Positions 45,239 through 55,085 of a DNA stretch of 64,000 bases are shown piece after piece (the stretch's first letter is position 1; every line of letters begins with the position of its first letter). Below the pieces are notes generated by a model, which did not search any database, was not told the origin of the DNA, and saw nothing but the letters and a program-made list of their open reading frames with translations. Source of the stretch: Rhabdonatronobacter sediminivivens (GTDB lineage Bacteria; Pseudomonadota; Alphaproteobacteria; Rhodobacterales; Rhodobacteraceae). Both the position numbers and the translations under genes were made by a program. The DNA lies in contig NZ_JACBXS010000015.1 of assembly GCF_013415485.1 (NCBI RefSeq), positions 1 through 64,000 on the forward strand, written 5' to 3'.

Positions 45239-46402
45239 ATGCCCATCCGCAACCGCTTTTCTGAAATGCTGCCCGAACTCAGCGCGTTCCGGCGTGATCT
45301 TCACGCACATCCTGAACTGGGCTTCGACTGTTTCCGCACCGCCAGCCGCGTCGCCCAGGCCCTGCGCGAGATGGGCTGCGACCAGGTTGTCGAAGGGATC
45401 GCGAAAAGTGGTGTCGTGGGCGTGATCAAGGGGCGGCAAGCGGCCTCGGGCAAGGTGGTGGGCCTGCGCGCCGATATGGACGCCCTGCCGATCCACGAAG
45501 CCACCGGCCTGCCCCATGCCTCGACCATCCCGGGCAAGATGCATGCCTGCGGCCATGACGGCCACACCACCATGCTGCTGGGCGCCGCGCGCTACCTGGC
45601 CGAAACGCGCAATTTCGACGGCACCGTGGTGCTGATCTTTCAGCCCGCCGAAGAGGGCGGCGGCGGCGCCAAGGTCATGTGCGACGAAGGGCTGATGGAG
45701 CGATTCGGCATCCACGAGGTCTACGGCATGCACAACCGCCCCGGGCATGACTTCGGCGAATTCGTCATCCGCTCGGGGCCGTTCTATGCCTCGGCCGATG
45801 AGTTCGAGGTCAGCATCGAAGGCCGTGGCGGGCACGCTGCCAAGCCGCATGACTGCATCGACCCCACGGTGGCCGCCGCGCAGGTGGTGCTGGCGCTGCA
45901 AACCGTGGTCAGCCGCAACACCGACCCGGTGGCGCAGGTCGTGGTGTCGGTCTGCACCTTCCGCACCGAATCCGAGGCGTTCAACGTCATCCCCCAGCGC
46001 GTGCTGCTCAAGGGCACTGTGCGCACCCTGACGCCCGAAACCCGCGACATGGCCCAGGCGCGGATCACCGACATCCTCACCCACACCGCCGCCGCCCATG
46101 GCGCCCGGGCCGAGGTCAATTACATGCGCGGCTATCCGGTCATGGTGAACCACGCCGCCGAAACCGAGGTCGCCATGAAGATCGGCCGCGGCGTCACCGG
46201 GCGCTGCATCGAAGGCCCCTACAACATGGGCGGCGAGGATTTCGCCTATATGCTGGAGGAACGCCCTGGCGCCTATATCGTGCTGGGCGCGGGGCCGGGG
46301 GCAAAGCTGCACCACCCGGAATATGATTTCAACGACGAGATCATCCCCATCGGCGCCAGCTGGTTTGTGGGCATGGTCGAAGAGCGGATGCCCGCTCCCT
46401 GA
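45239..46402 (+). CDS. M20-family amidohydrolase, hippurate-hydrolase-like
   Basis: A 387-residue M20D enzyme that cleaves N-acyl amino acids. It contains LRADMDALPIHEATGLPHAS, the metal ligands MHACGHDGHTTMLLGAARYL and FQPAEEGGGGAKVMCDEGLM, MHNRPG, and the lid motif GRGGHAAKPHDCIDPTVAAA. It is close to hippurate hydrolase and N-acetyl-L-amino-acid amidohydrolases. It diverges from the AbgB-like gene across 103 bp, which must hold both promoters; I see no clear shared palindrome there. Confidence 0.93.
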   Translation: MPIRNRFSEMLPELSAFRRDLHAHPELGFDCFRTASRVAQALREMGCDQVVEGIAKSGVVGVIKGRQAASGKVVGLRADMDALPIHEATGLPHASTIPGKMHACGHDGHTTMLLGAARYLAETRNFDGTVVLIFQPAEEGGGGAKVMCDEGLMERFGIHEVYGMHNRPGHDFGEFVIRSGPFYASADEFEVSIEGRGGHAAKPHDCIDPTVAAAQVVLALQTVVSRNTDPVAQVVVSVCTFRTESEAFNVIPQRVLLKGTVRTLTPETRDMAQARITDILTHTAAAHGARAEVNYMRGYPVMVNHAAETEVAMKIGRGVTGRCIEGPYNMGGEDFAYMLEERPGAYIVLGAGPGAKLHHPEYDFNDEIIPIGASWFVGMVEERMPAP

Positions 46403-46444
46403 AGGCAGCGCCGGGGCGCTGCCTGCGGCCATCCGGGAGCGTGA

Positions 46445-46810
46445 TCAGCGCCGCGCCAGCGCAATCGCACGCTTGACCGGGCGATGCAGTATCCATCCCG
46501 CGACCCCGCCTGCCAGCGCACCAAACCCGTTGGCGACCATATCGCCCACAGAGAACCCGCGCCCGACCAGCGGTTGCAGGAATTCGATCAATATCCCCAG
46601 GCCGGTTGCCGCCGGCACCAGCCATATGGCACTGCGCGGGTAGACCACGCAGACCGGCAGCACCACGGCCATGAAGCCCAGGAAATGATGCAGCTTGTCG
46701 CTTCCGGGAATGTCCTTCGGCATCTCGGACGGTGGGGTCAGCGTTCCCACCAGAACCATCAGCGTGGCGATGACGGTCATGACCCAGGCGTAAGTGCCAA
46801 GTCTGTGCAT
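46445..46810 (-). CDS. VanZ-like family membrane protein
   Basis: A 121-residue protein with about four helices. It shows TPPSEMPKDIPGSDKLHHFL followed by GFMAVVLPVCVVYPRSAIWL, and later EFLQPLVGRGFSVGDMVANG. The DKxxHFxGF and EFxQ...R-D-xxN pattern is the VanZ-like signature. Function is unknown in Gram-negative bacteria. It converges with the M20 gene and is 90 bp from the AI-2E protein, in the same direction. Confidence 0.85.
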   Translation of the reverse strand: MHRLGTYAWVMTVIATLMVLVGTLTPPSEMPKDIPGSDKLHHFLGFMAVVLPVCVVYPRSAIWLVPAATGLGILIEFLQPLVGRGFSVGDMVANGFGALAGGVAGWILHRPVKRAIALARR

Positions 46811-46900
46811 GAAGGCTCCATAATGGGCAGGGCGACAGGATCAGGCCCCACGCCCGCGCGCCAGCAAAAGGCGCGCAGCGGCGGCGTGACCCGCGTTCGG

Positions 46901-48136
46901 TCAGGACGCGCGGCGTTCGGATGGTCCGGATACGACGGCGGTGTATTTGGCCTCCGCCTCGGCATAGCTTCGCGCCGGAGGCTCGGCTTCGGGCGCTTTT
47001 TGCGGGGAAGGCGTGATCAGCGGTGGAAACTCCTCTTCTTCGGGCAGGCCTTCGCGTGACAGCAGCACCGCCATGGGTCTGGCCGAGGGGATGTGCGAGC
47101 ACACGATCATCGCCCCCACCATGATCGGAACCGCCAGGAACATGCCCGGCACCCCCCAGACCGCCCCCCAGAAGGACAGCGACACGATGATCCCGAAAGA
47201 GGACAGCCGCAGCGTCTTGCCCATGAGCATCGGGTCGATGACATTGCCCAGCATGAACTGGATCATCCCCGTGAGCACAAAGATCAGCAGCGCCGTTTGC
47301 GGCTCTGGCAACTGGATATAGGCGACCAGGGTCACCACCAGCGTGGCCGCGATGGACCCCACGGCGGGGATGAAATTCAGCACAAAGGTCAAAAGCCCCA
47401 TGGCCACAGCGAACTCGAGGCCAAAGAAGCTCATCATCAGAAAGATCGCCAGGCCGGTGACCGAGCTGACCGCCGTCTTGACCAGCAGATAGCGGTTCAC
47501 CCGGCGGATGATCGAGGCGATGATGCGGCTCACCCGCTCGGCCTTGGTCCTGTCCGACAGCAGATTCTCCAGCTTGGTGCCGAACCAGACCCGTTCGGCA
47601 AACAGGAAGCCCACGAACAGGATGATCAGGATCGCATGCGACAGGATGGTGCCCGCCTGCCCCGCCGCCTGGCGCAGATAGCCGGACACCTGAATGGTCT
47701 GGACCGTGGCCAGCACCGCGGCCTCCACATCATCGCCCATCCAGGAAAACATCTGCGCCACGGCACGCTGGGCGTCTTCGGTATAGGACAGCGTCGTGGT
47801 CAGCACGGTGTTGATCTGCGAGAGCACAAGGCCCGCAAGAATCAGTATCCCCGATGCGATCAGAAACACCGCCGCGATCGAAGCCAGCCAGTTGGTGATC
47901 CGCAGGCTGCCGATCCGAAGCCTTGAGATCGAGTTGATCGCATCCGAGGTGAGCGAGAACAGGATGATCGCAATCGCCAGCGAGATCAGGATGAACTTCG
48001 CCTGCACCAGCAGGAACAGAACCACCGCAAAGGCGATGATCCCCATCAGCCAGGTCTGCAGCCTGAACTTCTCACCAAAGGTCAGGCGCAACGGGCCGTT
48101 GGCGGCCGATGTCTTGTCGGTCGGGTTCATCTGCAT
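46901..48136 (-). CDS. AI-2E family (PerM/YhhQ-like) transporter
   Basis: A 411-residue protein with the eight-helix AI-2E_transport layout: paired helices near 32-75, 90-115, a long central amphipathic stretch, then helices at about 155-180 and 205-350. The segment LTFVLNFIPAVGSIAATLVV is the most conserved part of the family. The C-terminal about 60 residues are hydrophilic and Glu/Pro-rich. Members export small molecules or sodium; the name is historical and no substrate is evident. ATG 48130 is a possible alternative start. Confidence 0.9.
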   Translation of the reverse strand: MQMNPTDKTSAANGPLRLTFGEKFRLQTWLMGIIAFAVVLFLLVQAKFILISLAIAIILFSLTSDAINSISRLRIGSLRITNWLASIAAVFLIASGILILAGLVLSQINTVLTTTLSYTEDAQRAVAQMFSWMGDDVEAAVLATVQTIQVSGYLRQAAGQAGTILSHAILIILFVGFLFAERVWFGTKLENLLSDRTKAERVSRIIASIIRRVNRYLLVKTAVSSVTGLAIFLMMSFFGLEFAVAMGLLTFVLNFIPAVGSIAATLVVTLVAYIQLPEPQTALLIFVLTGMIQFMLGNVIDPMLMGKTLRLSSFGIIVSLSFWGAVWGVPGMFLAVPIMVGAMIVCSHIPSARPMAVLLSREGLPEEEEFPPLITPSPQKAPEAEPPARSYAEAEAKYTAVVSGPSERRAS

Positions 48137-48283
48137 TCCCTTGTGCGCACGGGGCCCACCCGGGCCACACCCTCCTGATTATGCGGTGCTGCAAGGGTCA
48201 TGGCAAGGTCGGCCAAGCCGCAGCAAGGCAGCCCGCCCCCGGGTTGCCCGTCAAATCGACATCAGCCAGCGCTTGCGCAGCCG

Positions 48284-49174
48284 TCACTCCAGCGCCAGCA
48301 GATACGCGGCAATGGCGTCACGATCCGCAGGCGTCAGCCGCGCCATGGCGCGCACCACCGCTGCCATCGACCCGCCCGCCACATCGAATTCCGGCGTGAA
48401 CCCGCTTTCCAGATACAGCGCAATATCCTGCCGGGACCACCCCAGGGCCCCGGGTGTAATGCCCGGGATGCGCCCGTCGCCCGAGGGGTTCGGCGCACCC
48501 TCCATCCAGGCGGCGCGGTCCAGCCCGCCAAAACTGTCGCGCGGGGTGTGGCATTCGGCACAATGGGCCAGCGCCTCGACCAGATGGCGCCCGCGCTCCA
48601 CCTCGGGGCTCAGATCGCCCTGCAAGACCCAGTCCTCCCCAAGGTATCGCGCCTTCCACAGGCCGATGCCACGCCGGAACGTGAAGGGAAAGGCCAGCTC
48701 ATGCTCGGGCGCCACGGCGTCACTGGGCGGAAGCGTGGCGATGAAGGCCTGCAGATCGGCGATCTCCTGCAGATCGGCCAAGGCATATGCGGTGTAGGGA
48801 AACGCCGGGTAGTAATGCGCCCCCTGCGGCGAGATGCCGCGCATCATCGCATTGGCAAAATCGGCCCGGCCCCAGGTGCCGATGCCATGATCCGGGTGCG
48901 GGCTGATATTCGGGGCGATGAAAACCCCGAATTCCGTTTCAAATCGCTGCCCGCCTGACAGCACGGGGGCGTCGTCATCCTCGGCCCCCGGGGCACTATG
49001 GCAGCCCGCACAGCCCCCCGCCCAGAACACGCCCGCACCGCGCTCCGGATCGGCGTCCAGCGCCATGAGCGTGGCGATATCCGCATCATCCAACCCTTGC
49101 GGACGTGTGAGCCACCAGAACCCGGCACCCGCCAGCAGCGCCAGACCGAACACGAATACGGCAACCCGTTGCAT
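48284..49174 (-). CDS. Di-haem c-type cytochrome (alcohol-dehydrogenase type)
   Basis: A 296-residue membrane-anchored protein with an N-terminal helix (about 3-22) and two haem sites, CAGCH (near 56) and CAECH (near 209). Later methionines, for example in the GISPQGAHYYPAFPY region, are candidate axial ligands. The double cytochrome domain resembles the cytochrome subunits of membrane dehydrogenases. No dehydrogenase gene is adjacent; instead a cytochrome c prime gene lies upstream in the same direction. Confidence 0.9.
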   Translation of the reverse strand: MQRVAVFVFGLALLAGAGFWWLTRPQGLDDADIATLMALDADPERGAGVFWAGGCAGCHSAPGAEDDDAPVLSGGQRFETEFGVFIAPNISPHPDHGIGTWGRADFANAMMRGISPQGAHYYPAFPYTAYALADLQEIADLQAFIATLPPSDAVAPEHELAFPFTFRRGIGLWKARYLGEDWVLQGDLSPEVERGRHLVEALAHCAECHTPRDSFGGLDRAAWMEGAPNPSGDGRIPGITPGALGWSRQDIALYLESGFTPEFDVAGGSMAAVVRAMARLTPADRDAIAAYLLALE

Positions 49175-49245
49175 CAGCGCTGCCCGCTGCCTTGCAAACC
49201 ATGCGACCTGTCTGCGGTGCGCGCAGTCTGCGCAACCCGGACCGC

Positions 49246-49264
49246 AGGGGGCGACCCGCCCCCT
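49246..49264. terminator. Hairpin between the two cytochrome genes
   Basis: AGGGGGCG (49246-49253) pairs perfectly with CGCCCCCT (49257-49264) around a 3-nt loop. It lies between the cytochrome c prime stop (49350) and the di-haem cytochrome start (49174), both minus. It may partly end the upstream transcript; no T-tract is present. Confidence 0.4.
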
Positions 49265-49349
49265 GCCACCGCACGCAGTGCCAGAAGGCTTGCGCGCGCA
49301 GCATGCGCGCGCTCCGCTGGATCACAGCCGCGCCGCAACAGGCGAACGC

Positions 49350-49805
49350 TCACCGCTCAGCACGATTGGCATCATGGCAGGCGGCGCAGGCCGCGCCCAG
49401 CTGTCCCACGGCAGGGCGCAGGGCGTCCAGACCGTCACCCGCAACCGCCTGAAGTGACTCGGCCGCCTCCTGCAGGGCCACGAATTTCGCGGTGAAATCG
49501 TCCAGATCCTCCCAGATGCCGGGCAGCGCACGGGTGCCTTCGATGCTGGCGTTGTCGGTCCCTTCGGGCCACATCCGACCCTGATCATGACGCGTCAGGT
49601 GATAGAGATTATCGGCAGCGGTCTGCGCCGCATCGGCATCATAGTCCATACGCCCCTGCGCCATGGAGCCCACCACCGCCAGATTATGCGCATACAAGGT
49701 AAACTGGGCCTGGCGTGCATCCACGGCCGGATTGGTATCGGCCAGCACCGCGCCAGCCGTGGCGAGGCCCAGAATCGAAGCAAGAAGGGGCGTGCGAAAA
49801 GGCAT
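49350..49805 (-). CDS. Cytochrome c prime
   Basis: A 151-residue periplasmic four-helix cytochrome. The signal peptide ends near AVLA (about residue 22). The single haem site is near the C-terminus (LGAACAACHDANRAER), the defining layout of class II cytochromes c. MDYDADAAQTAADNLYHL and the MWPEGTDNA segment are typical. These proteins bind NO and are linked to NO tolerance in Rhodobacter. The start at 49805 precedes the signal peptide; the longer frame does not. Confidence 0.92.
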   Translation of the reverse strand: MPFRTPLLASILGLATAGAVLADTNPAVDARQAQFTLYAHNLAVVGSMAQGRMDYDADAAQTAADNLYHLTRHDQGRMWPEGTDNASIEGTRALPGIWEDLDDFTAKFVALQEAAESLQAVAGDGLDALRPAVGQLGAACAACHDANRAER

Positions 49806-49903
49806 GTAAGGACTCCGGGTTGATGTAACACGCGGCACGGTAGGGCGCGCTCGGCGCCCTGTCAAAACGCACAAACGTGATTTCTTCGCGCCCAGTGCGT
49901 CAT

Positions 49904-50446
49904 TCAGACGTCATCGAATCGGACCTTGCCGATATAGGGCAGGTTGCGGTTTCGCTGTGCATAATCGATGCCATACCCCACCACGAATTCATCCGGGATC
50001 TCGAATCCGGTCCAGGTGGCACGGATGTCCACCTCACGGCGCGAGGGCTTGTCCAGAAGCGCACAGACCTCCAGCCGCGCCGGTTCGCGGGCACGCAGCA
50101 TGCCCACGACATGGTGCAGCGTGAAGCCCGTGTCCACGATATCCTCGACGACCAGCACGTCACGGCCTGCAATCTCGCCCGAAAGGTCCTTGAGGATGCG
50201 CACCTCACGCGAGGATTTCATCGCGTTGCCATAGGAGGAGGCTTCGAGGAAATCGACCTCGACCGGCAGGTCAAGTTCACGCACCAGATCGGCGATGAAC
50301 ACGAAGGAGCCGCGCAGCAGCCCCACCACCACCAGCTTGTCCGTATCGCGGAAATGGGCCGAGATTTCGGCGGCAAGGTCTTCGACCCGCGCGGCAATGG
50401 ACTTGGCGCTGATCATTTGGTCGATTACGTACTCGGCATGCGTCAT
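49904..50446 (-). CDS. hpt: Hypoxanthine phosphoribosyltransferase
   Basis: A 180-residue purine-salvage enzyme converting hypoxanthine (and guanine) with PRPP to IMP (GMP). It contains [19 protein letters not shown], the PRPP loop [20 protein letters not shown] and the substrate segment [22 protein letters not shown] 50446 has AAGGGG upstream and matches the family N-terminus. It diverges from the Coq10-type gene across 80 bp. Confidence 0.96.
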   Translation of the reverse strand: MTHAEYVIDQMISAKSIAARVEDLAAEISAHFRDTDKLVVVGLLRGSFVFIADLVRELDLPVEVDFLEASSYGNAMKSSREVRILKDLSGEIAGRDVLVVEDIVDTGFTLHHVVGMLRAREPARLEVCALLDKPSRREVDIRATWTGFEIPDEFVVGYGIDYAQRNRNLPYIGKVRFDDV

Positions 50447-50526
50447 GGCGGCCCCTTGATTTTTGGACGCCACTCTAGGACATGAGGGCGCTGCCGAAAA
50501 GAACCTGTGAAAGCCCTACGCCTCGC

Positions 50527-50994
50527 ATGCCGAAACATAACGAATACCGCCACATGCCCTATAGCGCGCAGCAGATCTTTGATCTGGTGGCCGATGTGGC
50601 CCGCTACCCGGAATTCCTGCCCTGGACATCGGCCGCCCGCATCCGCGCCCGCCGACCGATCGAGGGCGGCGAGGAAATCGACGCGGATCTGGTAATCTCG
50701 TTCAAGGTGTTTCGAGAGCGGTTCACCAGCCGGGTGCAGATGTATCCGGACCAGGGCCTGATCAAGACCACCTATCTGGATGGCCCGTTCAAGTACATGC
50801 ATTCCAGCTGGTCCCTGCGCGCGGCCGAGGATGGCGGCTGCATCGTTGATTTCCATGTGGATTTCGAGTTCCGCAGCGCCATGCTTCAGCGGCTGATCGG
50901 GGTGGTGTTCGATCAGGCCATGCGCCGCATCGTCGCCGCGTTCGAAAAGCGGGCCCGGGCGCTTTACGGGCCGGGCGGCCAGCCTGCAGCCTGA
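50527..50994 (+). CDS. Coq10/RatA-type START-domain protein
   Basis: A 155-residue protein of the polyketide-cyclase/START family. It contains YSAQQIFDLVADVARYPEFL, PWTSAARI and VDFHVDFEFRSAMLQRLIGV, the standard Coq10/RatA sequence. It is thought to bind ubiquinone or a related isoprenoid quinone and assist respiration. The start at 50527 agrees with homologues beginning shortly before the YSAEQ-like motif. It precedes rnd in the same direction with an 80-bp gap. Confidence 0.9.
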   Translation: MPKHNEYRHMPYSAQQIFDLVADVARYPEFLPWTSAARIRARRPIEGGEEIDADLVISFKVFRERFTSRVQMYPDQGLIKTTYLDGPFKYMHSSWSLRAAEDGGCIVDFHVDFEFRSAMLQRLIGVVFDQAMRRIVAAFEKRARALYGPGGQPAA

Positions 50995-51074
50995 GCCCCG
51001 GGCGCGGGGGTTTCCAAGGTCGGGGCTTTGACATATGACGGTTCGGTCACTTGCCCCCGGGGACCGCCGACCGC

Positions 51075-52259
51075 ATGAAGATCATCACCACCACCGACGA
51101 CCTGGCCGCGTTCTGTGCCCGCGCCCATGCGGCGCCCTATGTCACCATCGACACCGAATTCCTGCGCGAACGCACCTATTACGCAAAACTGTGCCTGATC
51201 CAGATGGCATTGCCGGGACCGGATGGCCCAGGTTCGGGCGAGGCGGTGATCGTGGACCCGCTGGCCGGGGACAAGGGCCTGTCGCTGGCGCCCCTGGCCG
51301 AGCTGATGCGCGATGAAACCACGGTCAAGGTCTTCCATGCCGCCCGCCAGGACCTGGAGATCTTCTATTTCGATCTTGGGGTCATGCCGCGACCGCTGTT
51401 TGACACGCAGGTGGCAGCCATGGTCTGCGGGCATGGCGATCAGGTGGGGTATGAGACGCTGGTGCGCAAGCTTGCCAAGGGTCAGGTGGACAAGGCCTCG
51501 CGCTTCACCGACTGGTCGCGCCGCCCGCTGTCGGATGCGCAACTGGCCTATGCGCTGGCCGATGTGACCCATCTGCGCGTGATCTATGAGAAGCTGGCCG
51601 AACAGCTGGAGGCCACGGGCCGCGCGCCCTGGGTCGATGAGGAGCTGGAGGCGCTGACCGACCCGGAAACCTATGTCACCCGCCCCGAGGACGCCTGGAA
51701 GCGGATCAAGACCCGCTCCAACGGCGGGCGCTTTCTGGCCATCGTGCGCGAGTTGGCGCGGTTCCGTGAGAACCACGCGCAGTCGCGCAATGTGCCGCGC
51801 GCGCGGGTTTACAAGGATGACGCGCTTCTGGAACTGGCCTCGTTGCGCCCGGCCACGATGGAGGATCTGGGCCGCGCGCGGCTGCTGTTGCGCGATGCGC
51901 GGCGCGGCGACATTGCCCAGGGGATCCTGCAGGCCGTGGCGGATGGACAGGCGTTGAGCCCGACCGAGTTTCCCGAAACCCCACCCGACCGGGCCGCGCT
52001 GCAGGTCAATCCGGCGCTGGCCGATCTGCTGCGCGTGTTGCTCAAGGCCTGTTGCGAATCCGGGGGGGTGGCTCAGAAGCTGGTGGCCTCGGCTGCGGAT
52101 CTGGATGCCATCGCCGCCGGAGAGCGCGATCTGGCAGCCCTGCGCGGCTGGCGCCGTGAGGTATTTGGCGCGCATGCGCTACGGCTGTGTGAGGGGGCGC
52201 TGGCACTGGGTGTGCAGGGGCAATCGGTCCGGATGATCAACCTGACGGAGCCCGGCTGA
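51075..52259 (+). CDS. rnd: Ribonuclease D
   Basis: A 394-residue 3'-5' exoribonuclease for tRNA 3'-end trimming. The DEDD catalytic residues are visible in YVTIDTEFLRERTYYAKLCL, FHAARQDLEIFYF and YALADVTHLRVIYEKL. HRDC-type helical domains follow (LRFRENHAQSRNVPRARVYKD-like segment near 235). ATG 51075 is the conserved MKIITT start. It is followed by repeat copy C. Confidence 0.96.
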   Translation: MKIITTTDDLAAFCARAHAAPYVTIDTEFLRERTYYAKLCLIQMALPGPDGPGSGEAVIVDPLAGDKGLSLAPLAELMRDETTVKVFHAARQDLEIFYFDLGVMPRPLFDTQVAAMVCGHGDQVGYETLVRKLAKGQVDKASRFTDWSRRPLSDAQLAYALADVTHLRVIYEKLAEQLEATGRAPWVDEELEALTDPETYVTRPEDAWKRIKTRSNGGRFLAIVRELARFRENHAQSRNVPRARVYKDDALLELASLRPATMEDLGRARLLLRDARRGDIAQGILQAVADGQALSPTEFPETPPDRAALQVNPALADLLRVLLKACCESGGVAQKLVASAADLDAIAAGERDLAALRGWRREVFGAHALRLCEGALALGVQGQSVRMINLTEPG

Positions 52260-52324
52260 AAGCTGGAGCTTGATGGCAAGGCACCGCTTGCGCCCATCCT
52301 TGGGCCGCCGTGGCAGGCGTTTGA

Positions 52325-52376
52325 AGCGCCCCCGAGCCGCGCCCCACCCACCCACCCTACGCGCCTCGGGGGCGCG
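52325..52376 (-). repeat. Hairpin/G-quadruplex repeat, copy C
   Basis: The element is inverted relative to copies A and B: CCCACCCACCCACCC at 52343-52357 gives GGGTGGGTGGGTGGG on the minus strand. Arms 52325-52341 and 52360-52375 pair with one internal G-G mismatch, as in copies B and D. It lies between rnd (plus) and the converging acyl-CoA dehydrogenase (minus, stop at 52508). Confidence 0.85.
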
Positions 52377-52507
52377 GCCCGGCGCGGGCGCCGGGCGCAC
52401 AGGGTGGCCGATGTTTCGGCGCTGTCCATGGCCAGGTCAGGCGGTTGGTTGCGGTGACGGCTCGGGCGCGGCGCGCCCGAGGTTTCAGGGCATTCGGCCC
52501 AGCCCGT

Positions 52508-53731
52508 TCAGAAGAACGCCTGCAGACCGGTTTGCGCGCGTCCCAGGATCAGGGCGTGGATATCATGCGTGCCCTCATAGGTGTTCACGGTTTCCAGGTT
52601 CATCATGTGGCGGATGACCTGGAACTCTTCGGAAATACCGTTGCCGCCATGCATGTCGCGCGCCACCCGGGCGATCTCCAGCGCCTTGCCGCAGTTGTTG
52701 CGCTTGATCAGGCTGATCATTTCCGGCGCGCCCTCGGCCGCGTCCATCAGCCGTCCGACCTGCAGCGCGGCCTGCAGGCCCAGCGTGATTTCGGTCTGCA
52801 TGTCGGCCAGCTTCTTCTGGAACAGCTGCGTCTGCGCCAGCGGCTTGCCGAATTGCTTGCGGTCCAGCCCATAGCTGCGCGCGGCGTGCCAGCAGGTTTC
52901 GGCCGCGCCCATGACGCCCCAGGCGATCCCGTAGCGGGCACGGTTGAGGCAGCCGAACGGGCCCTTCAGCCCCTCCACATGCGGCAGCAGCGCGCCCTCG
53001 CCGACCTCAACCCCGTCCATGACGATCTCGCCGGTGGTCGAGGCCCGCAGGGATTGCTTGCCGCCGATCTTGGGCGCCGAAAGCCCCTTCATGCCCTTTT
53101 CCAGCACAAAGCCCCGGATCTTGCCGCCATGGGCGTCGGATTTGGCCCAGATCACGAAGACATCGGCGAAGGGGCTGTTGGAAATCCACATCTTGGAGCC
53201 GCTGATGCGGTAGCCGGTGGCGGTTTTCTCGGCCCGGGTCTTCATGCCCGCGGGGTCTGACCCCGCATCAGGTTCGGTCAGGCCGAAACAGCCGATCAGC
53301 GCGCCGGAACACAGGCCCGGCAGGTATTTCTGGCGCTGGTCCTCGGTGCCATAGGCATAGATCGGATAGATCACCAGCGAGGATTGCACCGACATCATCG
53401 AGCGATAACCGGAATCCACGCGCTCGATCTCGCGCGCGATCAGGCCATAGGTGACATAGCCCGCGCCCAGGCCGCCGTATTCCTCGGGCAGGGTGGCGCC
53501 CAGCAGCCCGGCCTGCCCCATCAGCGGGAAGAGTTCGGGTGCAGCGGCTTCGGTGCGGTAGGCATCAGTCACGCGGGGTTGCAGCTCGGACTGGGCAAAG
53601 GCATGGGCGGCATCGCGCAGCATGCGCTCTTCTTCGGTGAGCTGGCTGTCCAGGCGCAGCGGGTCATCCCAGGTGAAGCGGCCCAGATCAGGCTTGTCCT
53701 TCGGCTTCAGGGCGGGGGCATCGAGGGCCAT
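52508..53731 (-). CDS. Acyl-CoA dehydrogenase, glutaryl-CoA dehydrogenase-like
   Basis: A 407-residue flavoprotein. It shows [98 protein letters not shown], and the active-site glutamate region [20 protein letters not shown]. The last segment and [13 protein letters not shown] fit glutaryl-CoA dehydrogenase of lysine and tryptophan breakdown. The start at 53731 is six bases after GGAGG. No CoA-transferase gene is adjacent. Confidence 0.92.
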   Translation of the reverse strand: MALDAPALKPKDKPDLGRFTWDDPLRLDSQLTEEERMLRDAAHAFAQSELQPRVTDAYRTEAAAPELFPLMGQAGLLGATLPEEYGGLGAGYVTYGLIAREIERVDSGYRSMMSVQSSLVIYPIYAYGTEDQRQKYLPGLCSGALIGCFGLTEPDAGSDPAGMKTRAEKTATGYRISGSKMWISNSPFADVFVIWAKSDAHGGKIRGFVLEKGMKGLSAPKIGGKQSLRASTTGEIVMDGVEVGEGALLPHVEGLKGPFGCLNRARYGIAWGVMGAAETCWHAARSYGLDRKQFGKPLAQTQLFQKKLADMQTEITLGLQAALQVGRLMDAAEGAPEMISLIKRNNCGKALEIARVARDMHGGNGISEEFQVIRHMMNLETVNTYEGTHDIHALILGRAQTGLQAFF

Positions 53732-53818
53732 GGTCATCCTCCGGTCGGTCAGAAAAATTCGTTCTGTGGTATCATGGCGCGCCGGCAAAGATAAGCCATA
53801 AGGCGCCTATCTGACGGC

Positions 53819-54904
53819 TCAGGCGGCGCGGAAATGCTTGGACAGTTTCAGCCCCTGCCCCTGATAGTTCGACGCAATCTGCGCGCCGTAAAGCACCGAA
53901 GGGCGCGATGCCATGCGCTCATACACCAGCCGCCCCACAACCTGCCCGTGTTCCAGCACAAAGGGCGCTTCATGGCAGCGGACCTCCAGCACGCCGCGCG
54001 CGCCCGCGCCCCCGGCGGCGGAATGGCCGAAACCGGGATCGAAGAACCCGGCGTAATGGACCCGGAATTCGCCCACCATGGCCAGATAGGGCGCCATTTC
54101 GGCCGCGTAATCGGGCGGGATATGCACGGCTTCACGGCTGACCAGAATATAGAACGCGCCGGGGTCCAGGATCAGCTTGCCGCCATCGGTCTGTAGCGGG
54201 TCCCAGAAATCCAGCGGGTCATAGGCGCCGATCCTGTCCAGATCGATCACCCCGGTGTGCGGCTTGGCGCGATACCCCGCCAGCCCGCCGGTGGCCGGGC
54301 GCAGGTCCACGGAAAACCCCAGCCCTTCGGAGATCACCGCCTGCCCCGAGACCAGACCAACCTGCGCATGCAGCGCGGCAAGGGCGTCATCCTTCAAGAC
54401 CGCCTGCCCGCGCCGGAACCGGATCTGGTTCAGCCGCATCCCGGGGCGCACAAGGACCGAGAATGACCGCGGGCAGATTTCGGCATAGAGTGGTCCGGAA
54501 TAGCCCGCGGGCACTCGGTCGAATTCAGTCCCTTCGTCGGTGATGACCCGGGTCAGCAGGTCCAGCCGTCCGGTGGAACTCTTGGCATTGGCCACGGCCT
54601 GCACATCCCCCGGAAGCGCCAGCGATTCCATCAGCGGGACCACATAGACGCAGCCTTTCTCCAGCACCGCGCCAGAGGTCAGATCCATGGAATGCATGCC
54701 GAATTCATCCAGCCGGTCACGGACCGCCCGCCCCTGCCCGGCCAGGAAGGACGCCCGCACCCGGTGCGCCACCGCGCCAAGCCGCAGGTCCAGGCTGGCG
54801 GGCTGGACCTGATCATCGCCCAGGGGGGTGGTCGCAGAAATCTGGCCAGCGGCGTGCATCTGGCGCAGGTCATAGTCCGGCAGAACGCCTGGCTGTGCGG
54901 TCAT
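53819..54904 (-). CDS. 2'-deoxycytidine 5'-triphosphate deaminase, long two-domain form
   Basis: A 361-residue protein of the dUTPase/dCTP deaminase fold present twice: an N-terminal copy with QVQPASLDLRLGAVAHRVRA, ANAKSSTGRLDLLTRVITD and YAEICPRSFSVLVRPGMRLN, and a C-terminal copy with HIPPDYAAEMAPYLAMVGEF and HYAGFFDPGFG. Ordinary Dcd is about 190 residues; the double-length form is found in alphaproteobacteria. It should convert dCTP to dUTP for thymidylate supply. ATG 54904 is the first start inside the family sequence. Confidence 0.88.
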   Translation of the reverse strand: MTAQPGVLPDYDLRQMHAAGQISATTPLGDDQVQPASLDLRLGAVAHRVRASFLAGQGRAVRDRLDEFGMHSMDLTSGAVLEKGCVYVVPLMESLALPGDVQAVANAKSSTGRLDLLTRVITDEGTEFDRVPAGYSGPLYAEICPRSFSVLVRPGMRLNQIRFRRGQAVLKDDALAALHAQVGLVSGQAVISEGLGFSVDLRPATGGLAGYRAKPHTGVIDLDRIGAYDPLDFWDPLQTDGGKLILDPGAFYILVSREAVHIPPDYAAEMAPYLAMVGEFRVHYAGFFDPGFGHSAAGGAGARGVLEVRCHEAPFVLEHGQVVGRLVYERMASRPSVLYGAQIASNYQGQGLKLSKHFRAA

Positions 54905-55008
54905 CAGAGGCCCCCTTGAGCACGCAATCCCTGCGCTCTTACACGGGTGGGGCCCCATGGGAAAGACTTGAGGAAACCCAAGGGGTGGTAGCTGCAATCG
55001 AAATGATT

Positions 55009-55085
55009 TGGTCGGGCTAGCAGGACTCGAACCTGCGACCTTCCGTCCCCCAGACGGACGCGCTACCAGGCTGCGCCATAGCCCG
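55009..55085 (-). tRNA. tRNA-Pro (anticodon GGG)
   Basis: On the minus strand CGGGCTATGGCGCAG begins the gene and an encoded CCA ends it (77 nt). The D-arm is GCGCAGCCTGGTAGCGC, and the T-arm GCAGGTTCGAGTCCTGC is a perfect stem. The anticodon loop CTGGGGG gives GGG, decoding proline. It lies 104 bp before the dCTP deaminase gene, same strand. Confidence 0.95.

Noticed and set aside
49240..49330. A small RNA gene between the cytochrome genes
   Set aside because: The region has hairpins but no promoter-like sequence or T-tract that would define a transcript.
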